Below are positions 59,568-64,000 of a stretch of 64,000 nt of DNA, piece by piece (the stretch's first letter is position 1; the number at the start of each line of letters is the position of its first letter). The stretch covers positions 124,001 through 188,000 of the forward strand of contig NZ_JAVFVV010000001.1 of NCBI RefSeq assembly GCF_030929505.1. Reading direction: 5' to 3'. This DNA comes from Mesorhizobium sp. LHD-90. Lineage in GTDB: Bacteria > Pseudomonadota > Alphaproteobacteria > Rhizobiales > Rhizobiaceae. Under the pieces are notes generated by a model. That model made no database searches. It was not told where the DNA came from and saw only the letters and a program-made list of their open reading frames with translations. The position numbers were made by a program, and so were the translations under genes.

Positions 59568-60817
59568 ACCGGCTGATCCGGGGGCGGGGCGTGCACGATA
59601 TTGGCGGCGGCGGGTTTCGGCAGGCGATGCCAGACCGCCCATGACAGGATGGCGATGAGACCCATCGCCGGGATGACGGTCGACATGGCGACGACCGGCT
59701 CGCCGATCGCCGCACAGAGCAGCCCGCCGACAAGCCCGCCGCCCATCTGGAAAAAGCCGCTCATCGACGAGGCCGCGCCGGCGATGTTGGGGAACGGGGC
59801 AAGCGTTGCCGTCGCCATGGCCGGCATGACGAAGGCGATGCCGAAGGCATGGAAGGCGATCGGCCCCATGACCAGCAGGAAGGTCGGCTCGAACAGATGC
59901 AGGCCGATCGCCGTCGAGGCGCTGCCGACAGCGACGAACGCCAGGCCGACGGGGACCAGGCGAAAGGCGCCGAAGCGGCCAAGCAACTGGCGCACCACCA
60001 GGGAGCCGAGGAAATAGAAGCCGGACTGCATCAGCATGCCGACGCCGAACTGGCTGGGCGTCAGGCCGACGCGCTCCATCAGGATGAAGGGCAGGATGGT
60101 CGCCTGCGTGTAGATGGCGCCGACCGAACCGGCCAGTACGATGCTGGACAGCACGAAATAGGGACTGGAAAGCACTTTTTTGTAGGAGCCGAGCAGCGCC
60201 CTTGGGCGGACCCGCGACAGGTCGCGCTCGACCGTCTCGACCATGGCGAAGCGCACGATCAGCATGATGACCACAGCCGAGGCGAACATCAGCACGAAGA
60301 TCGCATGCCAGCCGGCGATCTCCATGGTGATGCCGCCAAGCGTCGGCGAGAAGGCGGGGCCGGCCGCGAGGATCAGGCCCATCAGGTTCATGATGCGGGC
60401 GGAGCGCTCGCTGGTGAAGAGATCGCGTACCACCGCGCGTGCGATCGCCCAGCCGACGGCGGCGCCCACGCCTTGCAGGAATCGTGCGGCGATCAGCAAT
60501 TCCACCGTGGTCGCCAGCATGGCCATCAATGAGGCGACGAGAAAAATGCCCATGAAGGCGTAGGTGACCGGTTTTCGGCCAAAACCGTCGGACAGCGGAC
60601 CGCAGACCAGTTGCGCCACGGCAAACCCGGCGAAATACAGCGAAAGGGTCAGTTTCACGGCTGCCTCGGTCGTGCCGAAGGCATGTACGATCTCGGGCAT
60701 GGCCGGCGTGTAGAGCGCCATCGACATGGGGCCGATGGCGACCAGCACGGCGCCGATCCAACTGACGCGCCGCTCGCTCATCACAGGCGCGGGAAGCACT
60801 CTCGATTGCATGTTCAT
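59561..60817 (-). CDS. Multidrug MFS efflux transporter (Bcr/CflA family)
   Basis: 418 residues with 12 membrane helices. Motif A-like GPLSDGFGRKPV after helix 2, and motif C-like LILAAGPAFSPTLGG typical of Bcr/CflA drug antiporters. It would export drugs or metabolites in exchange for protons. It overlaps the MarR gene by 4 bp, so it is the second gene of a regulator-pump operon and probably induced by a MarR ligand. Confidence 0.93.
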   Translation of the reverse strand: MNMQSRVLPAPVMSERRVSWIGAVLVAIGPMSMALYTPAMPEIVHAFGTTEAAVKLTLSLYFAGFAVAQLVCGPLSDGFGRKPVTYAFMGIFLVASLMAMLATTVELLIAARFLQGVGAAVGWAIARAVVRDLFTSERSARIMNLMGLILAAGPAFSPTLGGITMEIAGWHAIFVLMFASAVVIMLIVRFAMVETVERDLSRVRPRALLGSYKKVLSSPYFVLSSIVLAGSVGAIYTQATILPFILMERVGLTPSQFGVGMLMQSGFYFLGSLVVRQLLGRFGAFRLVPVGLAFVAVGSASTAIGLHLFEPTFLLVMGPIAFHAFGIAFVMPAMATATLAPFPNIAGAASSMSGFFQMGGGLVGGLLCAAIGEPVVAMSTVIPAMGLIAILSWAVWHRLPKPAAANIVHAPPPDQPVQ

Positions 60818-61287
60818 GCGGCGGCGCTTTCCTTGCGGAACTGGTCTCGCATGACGGTCAGGTTGGTCCGCACATTCTTCAGAGTGTCGAGGAAACGCTG
60901 CCAGTCTTCCGGGGCGATGTCCTGCGCCATATCGGCGCGCAGGCGGGCGCCGATCGGCCGGATGCGCTCCAGCATCGCCTCGCCGGCTTGCGTGACATGC
61001 ACCAGCTTGGCCCGGCGGTCGGCGCTGTCCGTCTGGCGCTCGACGAGGCCCAATGCCTCCAGCCGGTCAAGAGAGGCGCTGACGGTCATCGCTTCCACGC
61101 CGATGCGCTCGGCCAGAAGGTTCTGGCGCAGCGGCCCGCAGCGCGCGGCATGCGTCAGGGTGCGCGCGTCGCCCGGATTGAGCTCGATACCCTCCTCGGT
61201 GATGCGGCGGTCCATCTCGGCGCGGATCAACCGCGTCACGTCGGCGATGAGGAATCCGACGTTGTCGGGGTCTGCGCGCTCGGGCAT
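60814..61287 (-). CDS. MarR-family transcriptional regulator
   Basis: 157 residues. Winged helix: LRQNLLAERIGVEAMTVSAS as the HTH and the wing DRRAKLVHVT (with the usual DRR); N- and C-terminal helices form the dimer. The first gene of the operon with the MFS pump; a short palindrome just upstream is a probable self-operator. It likely represses pump expression until a phenolic or drug-like ligand binds (inference). Confidence 0.93.
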   Translation of the reverse strand: MPERADPDNVGFLIADVTRLIRAEMDRRITEEGIELNPGDARTLTHAARCGPLRQNLLAERIGVEAMTVSASLDRLEALGLVERQTDSADRRAKLVHVTQAGEAMLERIRPIGARLRADMAQDIAPEDWQRFLDTLKNVRTNLTVMRDQFRKESAAA

Positions 61288-61294
61288 AATATAG

Positions 61295-61307
61295 TAAGTC
61301 CTGCTTA
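61295..61307. promoter_or_regulatory. Putative MarR operator
   Basis: Dyad TAAG-TCCTG-CTTA, 7 bp upstream of the MarR ATG on the minus strand, within an AT-rich stretch. MarR proteins usually bind short dyads overlapping their own promoter. Weak evidence on its own. Confidence 0.45.
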
Positions 61308-61465
61308 TTATCAGGCTTGCTTAGAGATTGGTTGTGTCGACGTCAACGTGGTTGAGCAGTCTGCTCTTTTGAGGGCGTCGCCCGAAGCGATTGCGTTGCG
61401 ATATGGTTGCGCCGACATCGGCGCGGCCCTACATCGAATGCGCTTCGATCCAGGAGATTTCACCC

Positions 61466-63514
61466 ATGACTTCGGCTGTGACGCTCGATGACCATCCGCT
61501 GACGCACTGGACCGGGCCGCTCGGCCTGCCGGATTTTTCGCGGATCGCCGACGGCGATTTCGGCCCGGTGTTCGACGCGGCACTGAAGGCGCACGAGGCG
61601 GAGATCGAGGCCATCGCCGGCAATGCCGAGCCGGCGACAGTCGAAAACACGCTGGCCGCGCTGGAGCTTGGCGGCGAGGCGCTGGACCGCGTCTCCTCCA
61701 TCTTCTGGTGCCGGGCGGGCGCCCACACCAACGACGCGATCCAGGCGATGGAGCGCGAGATCGCACCAAAAATGGCGCGGCACTTTTCGGCGATCTCGAT
61801 GAACGCGAAGCTGTTTGCGCGCATAGATGCGCTCTATGGGCAGCGTGAAAAGCTCGGCCTCGATGCCGAGACGCTGCGCGTGCTGGAAAAGACCTGGAAA
61901 AATTTCGTGCGCGCCGGCGCAAAACTCGATCCGCAGGGCAAGAAGCGCCTGGCAGATATCAACGAGGAACTTGCTTCGCTCGGCGCCAAATTCGGCCAGA
62001 ACGTGCTGGCCGACGAGAAGGACTGGGTGCTTTTCCTCGAGGAAAGCGACCTCGACGGACTGCCGGCCTTCGTGCGAGACGCGATGGCGCAGGCGGCTGA
62101 GGCGCGTGGCCGCAAGGGCTTGTACGCGGTGACGCTGTCGCGCTCGATCTACGAACCTTTCACCAGCTACTCGGCCCGCCGCGACCTGCGCGAGCAGGCT
62201 TGGAAGGCCTTCATCCGCCGTGGCGAGAACGGCGGCGAGACCGACAACGGCGCGGTGGTGGCGAAAACGCTGGCGCTGCGGGCGGAGAAGGCAAAGCTGC
62301 TCGGCTATGAGAGCTACGCGGCGCTGAAACTCGACGACACGATGGCGAAGACGCCGAAGAACGTCCACGGCCTGCTCGATCCGGTGTGGCAGAAGGCGCG
62401 CGAGAAGGCGGCCGGGGACCAGGCCGAGCTGCAGCGCATCGCGGCCGCCGCCGGCAGCAACGACACCATCGCCGGCTGGGACTGGCGTTTTTACCAGGAA
62501 AAGCTGCGCGCCGAAAAATTCGCCTTCGACGAGGCGGAACTGAAGCCGTATCTGCAACTGGAGCGCATCATCGACGCCTGCTTCGACGTGGCCGGGAGAC
62601 TGTTCGGCCTCTCTTTCGTTGAGCAGAAGGGCATAAAGGCTTGGCACGACGACGTGCGCACCTTCGCGATCAGGCGCAAGGACGGCAGCCAGCTCGGCCT
62701 GTTTCTCGCCGACTATTTCGCGCGGCCGTCGAAGCGCTCGGGCGCCTGGATGAGCGCGCTCAAATCCGGCTACAAGCTTGGCAAGGGCTCAAGCCCGGTC
62801 ATCTACAACATCATGAACTTCGCCAAGGCGCCGGAGGGCGAACCGGCATTGCTGTCGCTGGACGAAGCAAAAACGCTGTTCCACGAATTCGGCCATGCGC
62901 TGCACGGCATGCTGACGGACGTGACCTGGCCGTCGGTGTCGGGCACTTCCGTCAGCCGCGACTTCGTCGAGTTGCCGTCGCAACTCTACGAACACTGGCT
63001 GACCGTGCCGGCGGTGCTGGAAAAGCACGCGCTGCACTACAAGACCGGAGCGCCGATGCCGAAGGCGCTCCTGGACAAGATGCTGGCGGCTAAGACTTTT
63101 GGGGCCGGCTTCGCGACGGTGGAGTTCACATCCTCCGCGCTGGTCGACATGGCCTATCACGCCCGCCCCGACGCGCCGGCCGACCCGCTCGCCTTCGAGG
63201 CGGAGACGCTGAAAGAACTGGAGATGCCGGACGCCATCGCCATGCGCCACCGCACGCCGCATTTCCAGCATGTGTTCGCCGGTGACGGATATTCAGCCGG
63301 CTACTATTCCTACATGTGGTCGGAAGTGCTGGACGCCGACGCTTTCGCCGCCTTCGAGGAGACCGGCGACGCGTTCAACCCGGTGCTGGCGGAAAAGTTG
63401 CGCGAAAATATCTATGCCGCCGGCGGGTCGAAGGATCCGGAAGAGCTTTACATGGCGTTCCGCGGAAAGATGCCGACGGCCGAGGCCATGATGGAAAAGC
63501 GCGGACTGACCTGA
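61466..63514 (+). CDS. M3-family oligopeptidase (peptidyl-dipeptidase/oligopeptidase A-like)
   Basis: 682 residues, typical length. Zinc site HEFGH at 473-477 (TLFHEFGHALHGML), third ligand expected about 25 residues later near RDFVELPSQLYEHW. The C-terminal thimet fold (FQHVFAGDGYSAGYYSYMWS, here as GYSAGYYSYMWSEVLDADAF) carries the transition-state Tyr residues. It degrades cytosolic short peptides, including cleaved signal peptides. ATG with CAGGAG upstream. Divergent from the MarR-pump operon. Confidence 0.95.
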   Translation: MTSAVTLDDHPLTHWTGPLGLPDFSRIADGDFGPVFDAALKAHEAEIEAIAGNAEPATVENTLAALELGGEALDRVSSIFWCRAGAHTNDAIQAMEREIAPKMARHFSAISMNAKLFARIDALYGQREKLGLDAETLRVLEKTWKNFVRAGAKLDPQGKKRLADINEELASLGAKFGQNVLADEKDWVLFLEESDLDGLPAFVRDAMAQAAEARGRKGLYAVTLSRSIYEPFTSYSARRDLREQAWKAFIRRGENGGETDNGAVVAKTLALRAEKAKLLGYESYAALKLDDTMAKTPKNVHGLLDPVWQKAREKAAGDQAELQRIAAAAGSNDTIAGWDWRFYQEKLRAEKFAFDEAELKPYLQLERIIDACFDVAGRLFGLSFVEQKGIKAWHDDVRTFAIRRKDGSQLGLFLADYFARPSKRSGAWMSALKSGYKLGKGSSPVIYNIMNFAKAPEGEPALLSLDEAKTLFHEFGHALHGMLTDVTWPSVSGTSVSRDFVELPSQLYEHWLTVPAVLEKHALHYKTGAPMPKALLDKMLAAKTFGAGFATVEFTSSALVDMAYHARPDAPADPLAFEAETLKELEMPDAIAMRHRTPHFQHVFAGDGYSAGYYSYMWSEVLDADAFAAFEETGDAFNPVLAEKLRENIYAAGGSKDPEELYMAFRGKMPTAEAMMEKRGLT

Positions 63515-63519
63515 GAGGA

Positions 63520-63843
63520 TCAGTCGGGGTAGCAGGAAGCCGGCACGTTTGGCCACACGGCCTTGTCGCAGCCGGCGGCCTCGCGCTGCTTCCTGAAGGA
63601 GGCGCTGACCGGACCGGTGACCACCGGGTCCACGCCGTAAGGTGCATCGGCGAAGCGCTCGGCGACGTCCTCGCCATCCGCAGCCGGAGCACGGATCGGG
63701 GCCTTTTCGAGCGCGGCCCGGACGCCAGTTCGTTCGTCGGTGGGGGCAGCGGCGCCGGACGAGATCGCGGCGGCAGAAACGACGAGCGCGACGAAAGCCG
63801 CCGCCCATCCGAAATTTTTGCCGTTGCCGGTGAAGAAAGCCAT
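63520..63843 (-). CDS. Small secreted or anchored hypothetical protein with C-terminal Cys motif
   Basis: 107 residues. N-terminal hydrophobic segment (WAAAFVALVVSAAAISSGAA) acts as signal or anchor; a Pro/Ala/Asp-rich linker leads to a C-terminal CDKAVWPNVPASCYPD. The pattern Cys, Trp-Pro, Cys at the end resembles short Rhizobiales proteins of unknown function in which the two cysteines could form a disulfide. It converges on the oligopeptidase gene with a 5-bp gap. Confidence 0.72.
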   Translation of the reverse strand: MAFFTGNGKNFGWAAAFVALVVSAAAISSGAAAPTDERTGVRAALEKAPIRAPAADGEDVAERFADAPYGVDPVVTGPVSASFRKQREAAGCDKAVWPNVPASCYPD

Positions 63844-63957
63844 GGGAAAGAACCGCTGCGGCCGGAAATGGTTCCGAAGCCGTCAATAGACCGCATTAGA
63901 ACCAACTAAAGTTAAGAATCCCTTGCGAAAAGGTCGTCCCGAAGGGCAGGCGCCGGA

Positions 63958-64000
63958 TCACAGGTCGCGCGCAAAATAACGAACCGTCTTCGCGCCGCCG
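63958..64000 (-). CDS. Possible C-terminal end of a gene cut by the window edge
   Basis: Thirteen codons ending in TGA and reading GGAKTVRYFARDL on the minus strand. It looks like a natural protein end rather than random sequence, but it is too short to identify. Confidence 0.3.
   Translation of the reverse strand, partial: GGAKTVRYFARDL

Overview
The window is high-GC DNA with densely packed operons that looks like a chromosome segment of an alphaproteobacterium of the order Hyphomicrobiales, most likely Mesorhizobium or a close relative in the Phyllobacteriaceae. The clues are the protein types, two dipeptide-type ABC operons, and GC-rich palindromic repeats of the kind common in rhizobia. 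There is no phage, plasmid, insertion sequence or CRISPR array. It is mostly metabolic and housekeeping DNA with catabolic accessory modules.

Left part (1-9.8 kb): the 3' part of a three-subunit molybdenum hydroxylase operon (large, FAD and 2Fe-2S subunits) followed by a cupin and an aldehyde dehydrogenase. Next come two tandem palindromic elements and an SbcD/SbcC-like nuclease-ATPase pair.

9.86-22.2 kb is the most interesting block. Two converging transcription units each begin behind the same long palindrome, whose 24-bp core is identical at both ends in inverted orientation. The plus-strand unit encodes a trimethylamine-dehydrogenase-like iron-sulfur flavoprotein and an MttB-family methyltransferase. 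The minus-strand unit encodes a CocE/NonD hydrolase, a complete peptide-type ABC importer and a TetR regulator. I infer one regulon for uptake, hydrolysis and demethylation of an unidentified N-methylated compound, controlled by the TetR protein. Upstream lie a Cache/HAMP adenylate cyclase and a HupE-like protein.

25-40 kb: an FAH-family hydrolase, a DenD-like dehydrogenase, a nucleotide-sugar dehydrogenase and a sugar aminotransferase, a ParDE module with a palindromic operator, TypA/BipA, and a second ABC operon headed by an M19 dipeptidase and closed by a strong terminator hairpin.

40-64 kb: a soluble hybrid histidine kinase with about six PAS domains and a CtrA-like box upstream, an MscS-type channel, tRNA-Ala(CGC), YggT, a DUF167 protein, inorganic pyrophosphatase, and an alpha/beta hydrolase-TPR fusion. 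Then come a GNAT, an RTX-type calcium-binding protein lying between 51-bp direct repeats, and a LemA/TPM/TPM cluster in which a palindromic repeat has entered a coding frame. The rest holds pyridoxal kinase, DUF429, beta-carbonic anhydrase, a MarR/MFS efflux pair and an M3 oligopeptidase. A gene may be cut by the right window edge.
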